Shown piece by piece: positions 36,483-44,646 of a stretch of 64,000 nt of DNA. The number at the start of each line of letters is the position of its first letter. Positions within the stretch are counted from its first letter, which is position 1. Both the position numbers and the translations under genes were made by a program. The DNA is from an uncultured Elusimicrobia bacterium (GTDB taxonomy: Bacteria; Elusimicrobiota; Elusimicrobia; Elusimicrobiales; UBA9959): positions 1-64,000 of the forward strand of contig CAIPTO010000043.1 of assembly GCA_903867985.1 (NCBI GenBank), given 5' to 3'. Under the pieces are notes generated by a model that saw nothing but the letters and a program-made list of their open reading frames with translations, did no database searches and was not told the origin of the DNA.

Positions 36483-36890
36483 TTACCACACCTGGCAGAG
36501 CACTTCACCGCCAATTTTCTGCTTCTTGGCTTCGGAGTCGGTCATCAAACCTTTGGAAGTGGAGAGTATGCTCACGCCGAAAGCGGCGCGGACCCGGGGT
36601 ATCTCATCATGAGGCCTGTAAATCCTCAAGCCCGGACGGGATACCCTTTTTATGCCAGTTATGACCGGACGCTTATCCTGTGTGTATTTCAGGGTTATCC
36701 TTATGATGCCGCGCCTGTCTATGCTCTTATCGGTCTTGGGGTCTATCACCTTGTAATTGGAAACAAAACCTTCGTCTTTAAGCAGTTTGACAACCGATGT
36801 CTTGATGTTTGAAAAAGGCACATCAACTCTCTCTTTGTTCTTCGCCACGGCATTCCGTATCGAAGTCAGCATGTTGGATATGGGGTCCAT
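36483..36890 (-). CDS. rpsH: 30S ribosomal protein S8
   Basis: S8 of 135 residues binds the 16S central domain and often represses its own operon. The ATG at 36890 (MDPISNMLTSIRNAV) matches the family; an upstream ATG adds 16 residues derived from spacer DNA. RPGLRIYRPHDEIPRVRAAFGVSILSTSKG, cited in part, and GGEVLCQVW at the end are canonical. Confidence 0.96.
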   Translation of the reverse strand: MDPISNMLTSIRNAVAKNKERVDVPFSNIKTSVVKLLKDEGFVSNYKVIDPKTDKSIDRRGIIRITLKYTQDKRPVITGIKRVSRPGLRIYRPHDEIPRVRAAFGVSILSTSKGLMTDSEAKKQKIGGEVLCQVW

Positions 36891-36910
36891 TCGTTTCTCC
36901 TTCAAAAAAA

Positions 36911-37001
36911 TAAGTAAGTTATGAGTTCTAAGCCGCAAGTGGCAAGGTTTTAAAATTTAATTATTAAAACTTAATCCTTAGCACTTGCTTCTTGCCACTG
37001 C
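36911..37001. repeat. Short-period hairpin element, CTTGCCACT family
   Basis: AAGTGGCAAG at 36937-36946 pairs with CTTGCCACT at 36991-36999 across an AT-rich loop of TTTAAAAT units. The element fills the space between rpsN and rpsH, ending at the rpsN stop. The loop may act as a weak RNA structure between the two cistrons. Confidence 0.65.
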
Positions 37002-37002
37002 G

Positions 37003-37188
37003 CTACCAACTGGACTTCTTGAGCCCCGGTATAAGACCTTCGTGGGCCATTTTCCGGAGGCAGATTCTGCAGAGTCCGAAATCTCTGTAGTAGCCCCTGG
37101 GTCTCCCGCATATCTGACACCTGTTCCTGAAGCGCGTGGAAAACTTCTGGGGTTTGCGCATCTTCGCCATCCAAGCGTATGTTGCCAT
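37003..37188 (-). CDS. rpsN: 30S ribosomal protein S14 type Z
   Basis: The 61-residue form of S14 carries the zinc knuckle CQICG...CRIC. Length and motif mark the short zinc-binding type. The end reads [14 protein letters not shown], which is diagnostic. It stands between rplE and rpsH as in the spc operon. Confidence 0.95.
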   Translation of the reverse strand: MATYAWMAKMRKPQKFSTRFRNRCQICGRPRGYYRDFGLCRICLRKMAHEGLIPGLKKSSW

Positions 37189-37259
37189 ATCTGCTCCTTC
37201 CTTTTGATCCTCACTGCCCTTCTCGCCTTCCGGACTTTGGAAAGCCTTCGGGCGAAACT

Positions 37260-37877
37260 TTACCGTCTAACGGCGTGTACTTCCGGCTTCTTAAAAGGCA
37301 TGCCCAGGTGCTCAAAAAGGGCTTTCGCTTTATCGTTGTCGCCGGCCGTGGTCACGAAAGTGATGTTCATGCCGCGGGCCTTGGGAGATTTTTCCTGGTT
37401 CACTTCCGGGAAAATATGATGTTCCTTGAGGCCGATATTCAGGTTGCCACGCCCGTCGAAATACCGGGGATCCACGCCCTGGAAGTCACGTATCCTGGGC
37501 ACAGAGAGCGAGATGAAACGATCCAAAAACTCGTACATCATTATACCGCGCAGCGTCACGCGGACAGCTATGGGCATGCCCTCGCGCAGCTTGAAGTTGG
37601 AAATGGACTTCTTGGCCCGCCTGATCTGGGGCGCCTGGCCGGCTATCTGGGCCAGATCTTCCTTGGCGAGGTCGAGGGCCTGAATGTTCTCCTTCGCCTC
37701 GCTCACTCCAATATTGATGACGATCTTGGTTATCTTAGGCACCGCCATAGGCGATTTAAGAGACAGATCTTTCATCAGGGCCGGGACCACAGTTTTGAGA
37801 TAAAGCTCTTTCATCCTCGGCGTATAATTCTTAGGCAGGGCCTGCTGGTTTTCTTCCTTTTTGTTTTCCTTAGTCAT
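37260..37877 (-). CDS. rplE: 50S ribosomal protein L5
   Basis: L5 of 205 residues binds 5S rRNA and contacts the P-site t[22 protein letters not shown] and [28 protein letters not shown], cited in parts, are typical. The N-terminus has about 20 extra charged residues ([14 protein letters not shown]). It lies 14 bp from rplX. Confidence 0.96.
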   Translation of the reverse strand: MTKENKKEENQQALPKNYTPRMKELYLKTVVPALMKDLSLKSPMAVPKITKIVINIGVSEAKENIQALDLAKEDLAQIAGQAPQIRRAKKSISNFKLREGMPIAVRVTLRGIMMYEFLDRFISLSVPRIRDFQGVDPRYFDGRGNLNIGLKEHHIFPEVNQEKSPKARGMNITFVTTAGDNDKAKALFEHLGMPFKKPEVHAVRR

Positions 37878-37891
37878 TTAAAAAATACCTC

Positions 37892-38203
37892 TTATAGTAT
37901 AACTTCGCCGCACTTGCGGCAGGCGCGCATCTTATCTCCGGAGGGCGCCGTGGAGACTTTGGTCTTCACCGGCTTGGCGCACTTGGGGCAGATGATCTGC
38001 ACATTTGAAATATGTATGGAGGCTTCGAGTTTGTGGATGCCTCCAGGTTTTTCCTTGGTGGTGCGCTTGTGCTTGGATACGATATTCACGCCCATGACCA
38101 CGACTCTGTCGCTATCGGGGCGAATCTCTTTGATTTCACCCTTCTTTCCCTTATCCTTGCCGGCCATCACCATCACCATGTCTTTCTTTTTAAGTCTAAG
38201 CAT
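37892..38203 (-). CDS. rplX: 50S ribosomal protein L24
   Basis: L24 of 103 residues starts 23S assembly. The KOW motif MVMAGKDKGKKGEIKEI is at about 10-26. The C-terminal half carries CPKC and CRKC pairs, the zinc-ribbon form seen in many non-proteobacterial lineages. It is followed by rplE in normal order. Confidence 0.96.
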   Translation of the reverse strand: MLRLKKKDMVMVMAGKDKGKKGEIKEIRPDSDRVVVMGVNIVSKHKRTTKEKPGGIHKLEASIHISNVQIICPKCAKPVKTKVSTAPSGDKMRACRKCGEVIL

Positions 38204-38221
38204 ATTGTGTTTCCTTAACGA

Positions 38222-38590
38222 TTAAATTACTTCAGGGGCCAATGAAACTATCTTGAGGAAGTTCCTGGCTCTGAGTTCCCTGGCCACGGGACCGAATACG
38301 CGGGTGCCCCTGGGTTCGCCGTTAGCGTCTATCAGGCAGACGGCGTTGTCGTCAAAACGGATATACGAACCGTCCTTACGCCTGGATTCCTTCCTGCACC
38401 GGACAACCACGCCTTTCACGACCTCGCCTTTCTTTACGGCGCCGTGAGGAATAGCGTCCTTCACCGAGCAGACCACTATATCACCCAAAAAAGCGTAACG
38501 CCGCGTGCTGCCGCCCAGAACCATAAAACACATCAACTTTTTGGCTCCGGAATTATCCGCCACATTCAACATCGTTCTTAGCTGTATCAT
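38222..38590 (-). CDS. rplN: 50S ribosomal protein L14
   Basis: L14 of 122 residues has the exact family length. [21 protein letters not shown] at the start (partly cited) and [28 protein letters not shown] at the end are canonical. L14 forms bridges B5 and B8 with the small subunit. Spacing to rpsQ is 31 bp. Confidence 0.97.
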   Translation of the reverse strand: MIQLRTMLNVADNSGAKKLMCFMVLGGSTRRYAFLGDIVVCSVKDAIPHGAVKKGEVVKGVVVRCRKESRRKDGSYIRFDDNAVCLIDANGEPRGTRVFGPVARELRARNFLKIVSLAPEVI

Positions 38591-38621
38591 AAAGCATTCT
38601 CCAGTTTTGCCGAGGCCCCGA

Positions 38622-38894
38622 TTAAATCCGGGCCTTTTCTATTATGCGCGAGATCCTCCACCTTTTCAGGGTGGACAGCGGTCTCGTGCTCATGATCTCT
38701 ACCGTATCGCCGGCTTTTGACTCGTTCGCCTCGTCATGGGCGTAAAATTTCTCATTGCTTCTCAGGGTCTTGGAATAAGCGCTATGGCGGGTCGTGCGTT
38801 CCACGCTTATGACGCGGGTCTTGTTCATTTTATCCGACACCACAACCCCGCGGAAAACTTTTCTGGCGTTTCTTTCAATTTTATTTTCGGTCAT
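38622..38894 (-). CDS. rpsQ: 30S ribosomal protein S17
   Basis: S17 of 90 residues is an OB-fold protein that binds the 16S 5' domain. [23 protein letters not shown] (in part) and the [21 protein letters not shown] region match the family. Its start overlaps the rpmC stop by one base at 38894. Confidence 0.96.
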   Translation of the reverse strand: MTENKIERNARKVFRGVVVSDKMNKTRVISVERTTRHSAYSKTLRSNEKFYAHDEANESKAGDTVEIMSTRPLSTLKRWRISRIIEKARI

Positions 38895-39127
38895 TATTTT
38901 TTCACCTCTGCCGTTTTGCCGGCGGTTTCGGCGCGCTGCTTCGCTCCGATGTATGTTTTAATCACGGCCATCTTGCGCCTTATGAGCCTGATCTCCAGCG
39001 GATTTTCAAGCGGCGAAGACGCCCTCTTGAACTTTATCTGAAAGAGGCGCTTCTCAAGGTCCCGCAGCTGGGACCTGAGTTCCGCTTCAGACATGTTCTT
39101 TAAATTCTCTTTATCTTTTCTCTTCAT
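38894..39127 (-). CDS. rpmC: 50S ribosomal protein L29
   Basis: L29 of 77 residues is a two-helix protein at the exit-tunnel rim. The motif LRDLEKRLFQIKFKRASSPLENP, cited in part, and RLIRRKMAVIKT are typical. It is coupled to rpsQ. A short spacer with a GTCAGCCAT tract precedes it. Confidence 0.95.
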   Translation of the reverse strand: MKRKDKENLKNMSEAELRSQLRDLEKRLFQIKFKRASSPLENPLEIRLIRRKMAVIKTYIGAKQRAETAGKTAEVKK

Positions 39128-39182
39128 ATTTCAAACTCCGTAACCGCTCAGGTTATTTAGACTGACAACTGTCAGCCATAAG

Positions 39183-39596
39183 TTAATCGTTTCTGGCTAC
39201 AAACCTCGTCCGTATCGGCAGCTTGTGGCTGGCTCTGGTAAAAGCCGTTTTGGCGGTCAGCAGGTCCAGACCTTCAACCTCAAACAGAATCCGGCCCGGC
39301 TTAACGACCGCGACCCAATGATCCGGGGCGCCTTTACCTTTACCCATCCGGGTTTCAGCGGGGTGCTTGGTAACAGCTTTATCAGGGAATATGCGTATCC
39401 AGACCTTTCCCTTCTTTCTGACAAAGCGCATTATAGCCACGCGGCAGGCTTCTATCTGGCGGGCCGTAATCCAGCGGGGCTCAAGGGCCTTCAGTCCGTA
39501 TTCTCCGAAAACAATAACCGCGCCGCCCTTGGTATTTCCCTTTATCCGGGGAGCGGAGTGGGTCTTTCTGTATTTAACCCTTTTTGGCATCAACAT
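39183..39596 (-). CDS. rplP: 50S ribosomal protein L16
   Basis: L16 of 137 residues helps shape the A-site tRNA region of the 50S subunit. AAGGAG lies ten bases before the ATG at 39596; an ATG two codons on ([11 protein letters not shown]) is the usual family start. [26 protein letters not shown], cited in part, is diagnostic. Confidence 0.96.
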   Translation of the reverse strand: MLMPKRVKYRKTHSAPRIKGNTKGGAVIVFGEYGLKALEPRWITARQIEACRVAIMRFVRKKGKVWIRIFPDKAVTKHPAETRMGKGKGAPDHWVAVVKPGRILFEVEGLDLLTAKTAFTRASHKLPIRTRFVARND

Positions 39597-39641
39597 AGAA
39601 ATTATTCTCCTTAATAGCGTCCGGGGTGGAACTCACCCTTT

Positions 39642-40373
39642 CTACTTTGTCTCTTCCGCCGATACCGCGGCATCAATATTTACCGGAACTTCCATAGGGG
39701 TTTCGGACTGCAGCTTCTTCAGCTGTTCCATAAGCTCCCTGGGAGTCTTGGCGAAGAAAAGTTTTTTGAATATCCACACTTTTACTCCGATCTTACCCAT
39801 AGTTGTATTGGCTTCGGTTAAACCGTAATCGATGTCGGCCGACAGGGTCTGCAGGGGCACGCGGCCTTTGCGGAACCACTCGCGGCGGGCGATCTCAGAA
39901 CCGCCGAGACGGCCGGAAACCATGACTTTTATGCCTTGGGCGCCGGAGCCCATGGTGCGTTCCATGGCGCGCTTAATGGCTTTTTTATGGCCCATGCGCT
40001 TCTCAAGCTGCTGCGCGATAGACTGCCCGACCAGCCTGGGGTCCATTTCCGCGATTTTTATCTCGGAAACATTGATGAACACCTTCCTGCTGGTAAGCGC
40101 TTCAACATCCTTTTTAAGGCTCTCGATATCCATGCCGCGGCGGCCGATAACTATACCGGGGCGGGCGGTGTGAATTGTCAGTTTGAGATAGGAACCGGCT
40201 CTTTCGATACCGACCCAGCTGACCGAGGCCATCTGAAAGCGGTCGCGCACCATGCGTCTGATTTCAAAATCTTCTCCGATTAGCTCCGGCATCTTGTGCA
40301 CGGAGAACCACTTGGACTGCCAGTCTTGAATATACCCGAGCCTTATACCGCGGGGATGAATTTTTTGACCCAT
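39642..40373 (-). CDS. rpsC: 30S ribosomal protein S3
   Basis: S3 of 243 residues lines the mRNA entry. The KH domain motif PGIVIGRRGMDIESLKKD gives the GxxG loop as GRRG near 75-78. The C-terminal domain reads GAQGIKVMVSGRLGGSEIAR, YGLTEANTTMGKIGVKVWI. The tail is longer than the minimum by about 20 residues. It is the gene after a heptamer hairpin element that separates it from rplV. Confidence 0.96.
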   Translation of the reverse strand: MGQKIHPRGIRLGYIQDWQSKWFSVHKMPELIGEDFEIRRMVRDRFQMASVSWVGIERAGSYLKLTIHTARPGIVIGRRGMDIESLKKDVEALTSRKVFINVSEIKIAEMDPRLVGQSIAQQLEKRMGHKKAIKRAMERTMGSGAQGIKVMVSGRLGGSEIARREWFRKGRVPLQTLSADIDYGLTEANTTMGKIGVKVWIFKKLFFAKTPRELMEQLKKLQSETPMEVPVNIDAAVSAEETK

Positions 40374-40380
40374 ATAAAGT

Positions 40381-40465
40381 CAGTGATTAGTGGATAATGT
40401 TTAGTGGTTAACGGTTAAAGAGTCTCCTCTGCTGTCCGCTATTCACTATTCGCTATTCGCTAGTT
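40381..40465. repeat. Heptamer hairpin element between rplV and rpsC
   Basis: The left arm reads in exact 7-bp units AGTGATT, AGTGGAT, AATGTTT, AGTGGTT, AACGGTT. The right arm is the complement: CGCTATT, CACTATT, CGCTATT, CGCTAGT. The two arms can pair across a TCTCC-rich centre. The element begins just after the rpsC start region and ends at the rplV stop, so it would be transcribed as part of the operon mRNA. Confidence 0.8.
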
Positions 40466-40822
40466 CTACTTGCCTCCTTTAGTGTCGGAAACGGTCACGG
40501 TTATATGACACATTTTCCTTTTGAACGGCATCGCTCTGCCCTGGGGACCGGGCTGAACCCTTCTCAGCATCTTCATCGGGCCCTGGTCGGCGAACGCCGA
40601 TGTTACCCATATAGCCTTAAGATCCAGTTTTTTCCCCAATTTAACCGACAGGTTGGCGCCGGCGGACTTAACAGCGTCCTGCACCAGTTCGGTAGCCCTC
40701 ATGGGAATGCTGGCCAGGATCTGCTCGGCCTGATACAGGTTCTTACCCCTGATCTGGTCAAGCAGCTGTCCGACTTTCCGGCGACCATACCTCTGATACT
40801 TCAATTTGCATATAGCTTCCAT
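40466..40822 (-). CDS. rplV: 50S ribosomal protein L22
   Basis: L22 of 118 residues lines the exit tunnel. [23 protein letters not shown] (in part) and [22 protein letters not shown] at the loop are typical. The tunnel loop has normal length. Repeat elements flank it on both sides. Confidence 0.96.
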   Translation of the reverse strand: MEAICKLKYQRYGRRKVGQLLDQIRGKNLYQAEQILASIPMRATELVQDAVKSAGANLSVKLGKKLDLKAIWVTSAFADQGPMKMLRRVQPGPQGRAMPFKRKMCHITVTVSDTKGGK

Positions 40823-40841
40823 AAAATTAGCTCCAATTAAT

Positions 40842-40916
40842 TCAGTGATTAGCGAACAGCGGCTAGCGGATAGTGGAGGAATTACTGATCACCCGCCACT
40901 ATTCACCTGCCACTTT
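40842..40916. repeat. Heptamer hairpin element between rpsS and rplV
   Basis: Units AGTGATT, AGCGAAC, AGCGGCT, AGCGGAT and AGTGGAG form the left arm at a strict 7-bp period. The right arm, GCCACTATTCACCTGCCACT, is the complement type. The element ends at the rpsS stop and resembles the one at 40381-40465, although the two differ in unit sequence. Confidence 0.8.
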
Positions 40917-40918
40917 TA

Positions 40919-41206
40919 TTACGTCAAAGCCGTGGCTTCCTTGGTATGCGACTGGCCGTGACCCTTGAAGAGCCTGGTAAAAGAAAACTCGCCCAGCTTA
41001 TGTCCGACCATTCTCTCGGTCACATAGACCGGCAGGAACTTTCTGCCGTTATGCACCATAAAAGTCTGTCCGACGAAAGCCGGAGTGATCGTGCATGTCC
41101 TGGACCAGGTTTTAATCGGCTTTTTATCTCCGGCCTGAACCATCTTTTGCACCTTCTCGGCCAGTTTAGCGTCAACGAAAGGACCCTTTTTTGATGACCT
41201 GCTCAT
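40919..41206 (-). CDS. rpsS: 30S ribosomal protein S19
   Basis: S19 of 95 residues sits on the 30S head. [19 protein letters not shown] and [22 protein letters not shown] are diagnostic, as is [16 protein letters not shown]. It lies 14 bp after rplB. Confidence 0.97.
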   Translation of the reverse strand: MSRSSKKGPFVDAKLAEKVQKMVQAGDKKPIKTWSRTCTITPAFVGQTFMVHNGRKFLPVYVTERMVGHKLGEFSFTRLFKGHGQSHTKEATALT

Positions 41207-41219
41207 TTAAAAACCTCCG

Positions 41220-42059
41220 TTAAATTGACTTCGCTTTACGCCTGTCTTCTATGATCATCCAGGACCATATCTTTTTCTTTGTCCTGGTTTTGAAGCCCTT
41301 GGACGGCTGATTCCACGGAGAGCGCGGAACGTTATTGCCCTTGGAATGCCCTCTGCCTCCGCCGAGCGGATGGTCACAGGCGTTCATAGCGGCGCCGCGG
41401 ACGGTCGGCCGCACGCCGATGTGACGCTTGCGCCCGGCTTTGCCGAGAGTTATAGTGTTATGCTCAATATTTCCAACCTGGCCGATGGTGGCGAGACAGT
41501 TCTTAAGGACTTTGCGGATCTCGCCGGACGGCATCTTCAGGAGAGCGTAGTCTCCTTCCTTGGCCATAAGCTGAGCCTGGGTGCCGGCAGCGCGCACGAA
41601 CTGGGCGCCCTTGCCCGGGATCATCTCTATTGCGTGAACGAATGAACCTTCAGGGATATTGACCAGAGGAAGAGCGTTCCCGAGCCTGATTTCAGCCTTG
41701 GGGCCGCTCATCACTGTTGCACCGACTCCGAGCCCCAACGGGGCCGGTATATAACGCTTTTCGCCGTCCACGTAGAACAGCAGGGCGATGCGGGCGTTAC
41801 GATTGGGGTCATACTCTATAGCCGCGACCCGGGCGGGCACGCCGAACTTCTCGCGCTTAAAATCTATTGTGCGGTAGCTGCGTTTATGTCCGCCGCCATG
41901 ATGACGCACCATCACCATACCGGTGTTGTTGCGTCCGCCGTGCTTCCTGAGGCCGCGGGAGAGCTTTTTTTCCGGCACCGTTTTGGTGATGTCGGAAAAG
42001 TCGCTCATCTGCAGTGTCCTTCTGGACGGGGTATATGGTCTATATGATTTAACTGGCAT
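41220..42059 (-). CDS. rplB: 50S ribosomal protein L2
   Basis: L2 of 279 residues is needed for peptidyl transfer and subunit joining. [21 protein letters not shown] and the C-terminal [25 protein letters not shown], cited in part, include the conserved histidine loop. Length and order are canonical. Confidence 0.97.
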   Translation of the reverse strand: MPVKSYRPYTPSRRTLQMSDFSDITKTVPEKKLSRGLRKHGGRNNTGMVMVRHHGGGHKRSYRTIDFKREKFGVPARVAAIEYDPNRNARIALLFYVDGEKRYIPAPLGLGVGATVMSGPKAEIRLGNALPLVNIPEGSFVHAIEMIPGKGAQFVRAAGTQAQLMAKEGDYALLKMPSGEIRKVLKNCLATIGQVGNIEHNTITLGKAGRKRHIGVRPTVRGAAMNACDHPLGGGRGHSKGNNVPRSPWNQPSKGFKTRTKKKIWSWMIIEDRRKAKSI

Positions 42060-42160
42060 ATTCTATTCCTCTTTTATGCGATTCAAGATCCCGGATTAAA
42101 AATTGCAGGAAATAGCCTTCAATCTTTTTATATCCCTGAATACTTGGATCTTTAATCTTT

Positions 42161-42457
42161 CTATTTGGGCAGATCCGTCAGATCAATCTTCTGTCCGGCT
42201 TTCACCGTAACCACGGCTTTTTTCCAGTCAGACCGCCTGCCTTCGTAGCGGCCCACCTTGTGCATCTTGCCCATGAAAATCATGGTTCTGACTTTATCCA
42301 CTTTCACTTTGAACAGCGTCTCTACGGCCTTTTTTATATCCACCTTGTTGGCCTTGGCGTTCACTTTGAAAGTATAGCGGTTCTGCGCGTCCTTGATCGT
42401 GACGCTCTTCTCGCTTAATATCGGAGATACAAGCACTTCTGAAACTGGCCTGTTCAT
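42161..42457 (-). CDS. rplW: 50S ribosomal protein L23
   Basis: L23 of 98 residues stands at the tunnel exit and docks trigger factor and SRP. VLVSPILSEKSVTIKDAQNRYTF and VDIKKAVETLFKVKVDKVRTM match the family. It follows rplD directly, with no spacer. Confidence 0.96.
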   Translation of the reverse strand: MNRPVSEVLVSPILSEKSVTIKDAQNRYTFKVNAKANKVDIKKAVETLFKVKVDKVRTMIFMGKMHKVGRYEGRRSDWKKAVVTVKAGQKIDLTDLPK

Positions 42458-43090
42458 TTAATCCTCCTTCTTGAGGTTGTTCACCAGCGCGGACATGCCT
42501 GCAACGGTAAATATCAGGCGGCCGTGATGAAGCACTTCGTAAGCGTTGAGATTTGCGGCAAGACTCCAGCCCGCGCCGGGGATGTTACGGGAGGCCTTAA
42601 GAAAGTTCTTCTCGGCCTTGTCCATAACAAAAAGTATCCGCTTACCGTCTAAAGCCAGGGTCTTATAAAGCTCGCTAAGGGCTTTAGTTTTGACTTCTTT
42701 GAGATCAAAGTTTTCCATCACAAGTATGGCGCCGTCCGCCTGCCTGGCTGAAAGAGCGTCGATGAGCGCGGCCTGCCGCTTGGTCACGGACATATCCTGC
42801 CTGTAGGAATGCGGCCTGGGTCCGAACACGATGCCGCCCTTTCTCCACACCGGAGAGCGCGTGCTGCCGGAGCGGGCGCGACCGGTGCCCTTCTGCTTCC
42901 AGGGCTTTCTGCCGCCGCCGGAAACTTCACCGCGGGTCTTAGTGGAGGCCGTGCCGCGATGCTTGTTGGCCAGATAGTACTTTACCGCTTCGTGCAGAAA
43001 GTAGGGGTCGGGTTTGACGGCGAAAAGGAATTCAGGCAGTTCAAACTTCCCCACTTCCTTGCCGCTAAAATTTAAGAGTTTGGTTTCCAT
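42458..43090 (-). CDS. rplD: 50S ribosomal protein L4
   Basis: L4 of 210 residues lines the tunnel constriction. TRGEVSGGGRKPWKQKGTGR and RSGSTRSPVWRKGGIVFGPR form the tunnel loop. In E. coli L4 also represses the S10 operon through its leader; whether the leader at 43896-44340 plays that role is unknown. Confidence 0.96.
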   Translation of the reverse strand: METKLLNFSGKEVGKFELPEFLFAVKPDPYFLHEAVKYYLANKHRGTASTKTRGEVSGGGRKPWKQKGTGRARSGSTRSPVWRKGGIVFGPRPHSYRQDMSVTKRQAALIDALSARQADGAILVMENFDLKEVKTKALSELYKTLALDGKRILFVMDKAEKNFLKASRNIPGAGWSLAANLNAYEVLHHGRLIFTVAGMSALVNNLKKED

Positions 43091-43103
43091 ATTTCACGCT
43101 TCC

Positions 43104-43895
43104 TTATTTTTTTATGGCCTTTTTGGGAGCCGTTTTCGCCGCCGCGGCCTTCGCCTTCGCCTTCGCGCTGATAACAGCGGGCTTGGGCACAGCCTTCACG
43201 GTCCTGACAATGTACACAAGACAACCCTTGGCTCCGGGCACGCTGCCGTTAAGGAGTATAAGGTTCTCTTCGGGGATGATCTTCATGACTTTCAGCTTCA
43301 TCATGCTCACGGTATCCATACCCATGTGACCGGCCATGCGCTGGCCGGGAAGAACGCGGCCCAGAGATCTTCTGGAAGCCAAGGACCCCGGGGCCCTTTC
43401 CCTGTCTGAGGCGCCGTGTGAGGCGGGGCCGCCGCTGAAATTGTGCCGTTTCATGCCGCCGGCGAAGCCTTTGCCCTTGGAAACGCCCTGAACGTCAACA
43501 TATTCTCCGGCTACGAAGCGGGCGGCCACGGTAGCCATCTGCCCGTCTTTCACTCCGTCAATGTTATCCAGACGAAACTCTTTCATATGGCGGATGGGGG
43601 TGATGCCGAGTTTGGTGAAAATTCCTTTGGCGGCATTATCGGTATGTTTGTCCTTGCGATGGCCGAAACCGAGACATACGGCGGTATAACCATCCCTCTC
43701 TTTGGTCCGGGTGCGGACCACGCGGCAAGGGCCGGCTTCAACCACAGAGACGCCGTGAAGCTCGCCTTTTTCGTCGAACATCTGCGTCATGCCGACCTTT
43801 TTGCCGATTATTATTTTGAGCGCGGCAGGCATTTCCTCGGGCTGGGCCTGAGGAGCGGTCTGGGGCTGTTCTGGATTTTTATTTTCTTCTGTCAT
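43104..43895 (-). CDS. rplC: 50S ribosomal protein L3 with N- and C-terminal extensions
   Basis: L3 of about 263 residues helps the peptidyl-transferase centre form. The ATG at 43895 follows AAGAGG. The first 30 residues (TEENKNPEQPQTAPQAQPEE) are glutamine/proline-rich and lie before the family start LKIIIGKKVGMTQMF. The core has SKGKGFAGGMKRHNFSGGPASHG near 165-187. The C-terminal 25 residues are alanine/lysine-rich. This is the first gene of the visible ribosomal operon; rpsJ, which normally precedes it, is not here. Confidence 0.95.
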   Translation of the reverse strand: MTEENKNPEQPQTAPQAQPEEMPAALKIIIGKKVGMTQMFDEKGELHGVSVVEAGPCRVVRTRTKERDGYTAVCLGFGHRKDKHTDNAAKGIFTKLGITPIRHMKEFRLDNIDGVKDGQMATVAARFVAGEYVDVQGVSKGKGFAGGMKRHNFSGGPASHGASDRERAPGSLASRRSLGRVLPGQRMAGHMGMDTVSMMKLKVMKIIPEENLILLNGSVPGAKGCLVYIVRTVKAVPKPAVISAKAKAKAAAAKTAPKKAIKK

Positions 43896-44349
43896 ACGAT
43901 TACCTCTTAATTTGTGACCGCGCGTAGTATCCGCCGCGGCGCGCACTTCTTAAAATAGGCCGTCTGATAGACACCGTCTCTTAAACGGCACCTAAGCGAG
44001 TATTAGCAAACAAGCATTCCGTAGCCCGGAGGCTTACGGGAAAGAGTTCGCACATCAGTTGTTTTCGTTTTTATCTTATTCGTCCGCAGGCAGAGGGAAT
44101 TAAGGCCGCCCCGCCTATAGGACCGACCGTCCGTATTCCGAAGAACGCGACAGCCGATATTATAAAAACTAACCTTTTTCCGCCGGAGGCGGACCCGCCG
44201 CACAATCTTGGCGGGCAAAACTTCAATAAAGGTTTTTTGGAACTACGGGATTATTGTAACAAAATATCTTTTGAGAGTCAAAAGATATTTTATGCGCGGC
44301 ACTTGTGGGTCAAAGCCGGGGGCATGATTTGGCTGAAGCAGCGGAGGGA
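43896..44349 (-). promoter_or_regulatory. Leader and promoter region of the ribosomal operon
   Basis: About 450 bp between rplC and flbD contain no convincing gene and no S10 coding sequence. TATAAT on the minus strand at 44159-44164 may be a -10 element, but no clear -35 was found. A hairpin CCGTA-GCC-cgga-GGC-TTACGG lies near 44021-44040, with others around 44180-44200. This leader could host autoregulation. Confidence 0.35.
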
Positions 44350-44553
44350 TTACGGATTCACGGATTTTTTATCGGCGCAAACCTTTTTTTTATACTCCAC
44401 GGCCTTATCCACAACTTCCTGCACCGAATCCTTTACAAGAAACCGGTTTCCGGTAGAGAGATTAATAACAGTATCCGGCGTCGCTTCCACGCTTTCTATC
44501 AGTTCGGCGTTAATGATTATTTCGGCGCCGTTCAATTTGTGAAGTTTTATCAC
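44350..44553 (-). CDS. flbD: FlbD-family protein, orphan
   Basis: The 67 residues read MIKLHKLNGAEIIINAELIESVEATPDTVINLSTG, cited here in part, followed by VKDSVQEVVDKAVEYKKKV. This is the small FlbD family normally found between flagellar genes such as flgE and motA. Its function there is unclear. No other flagellar gene is in the window; the context is a ribosomal operon on one side and Tad genes on the other. It could be a remnant of a flagellar locus or a general beta-fold adaptor. Confidence 0.85.
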   Translation of the reverse strand: MIKLHKLNGAEIIINAELIESVEATPDTVINLSTGNRFLVKDSVQEVVDKAVEYKKKVCADKKSVNP

Positions 44554-44646
44554 CTTTCCGCCTCCCGGCGCTTTTTGCCCCCTCGCGGGATGGCATACAC
44601 TGCATTATAATTAATTATACCTTATGTTCCTGCATGGAAGTCGGGC

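Noticed and set aside
37190-37260. CCGGACTTTGG segment resembling part of RNase P RNA
   Set aside because: Only a few bases match and none of the other conserved regions are present; it is the rpsN-rplE spacer.
37179-38225. Plus-strand frame of 348 codons
   Set aside because: It is antisense to rplE and rplX and lacks any family signature.
44003-44218. Short minus-strand frame where rpsJ would be expected
   Set aside because: The translation does not resemble S10 in length or motif; I treat the region as leader DNA.
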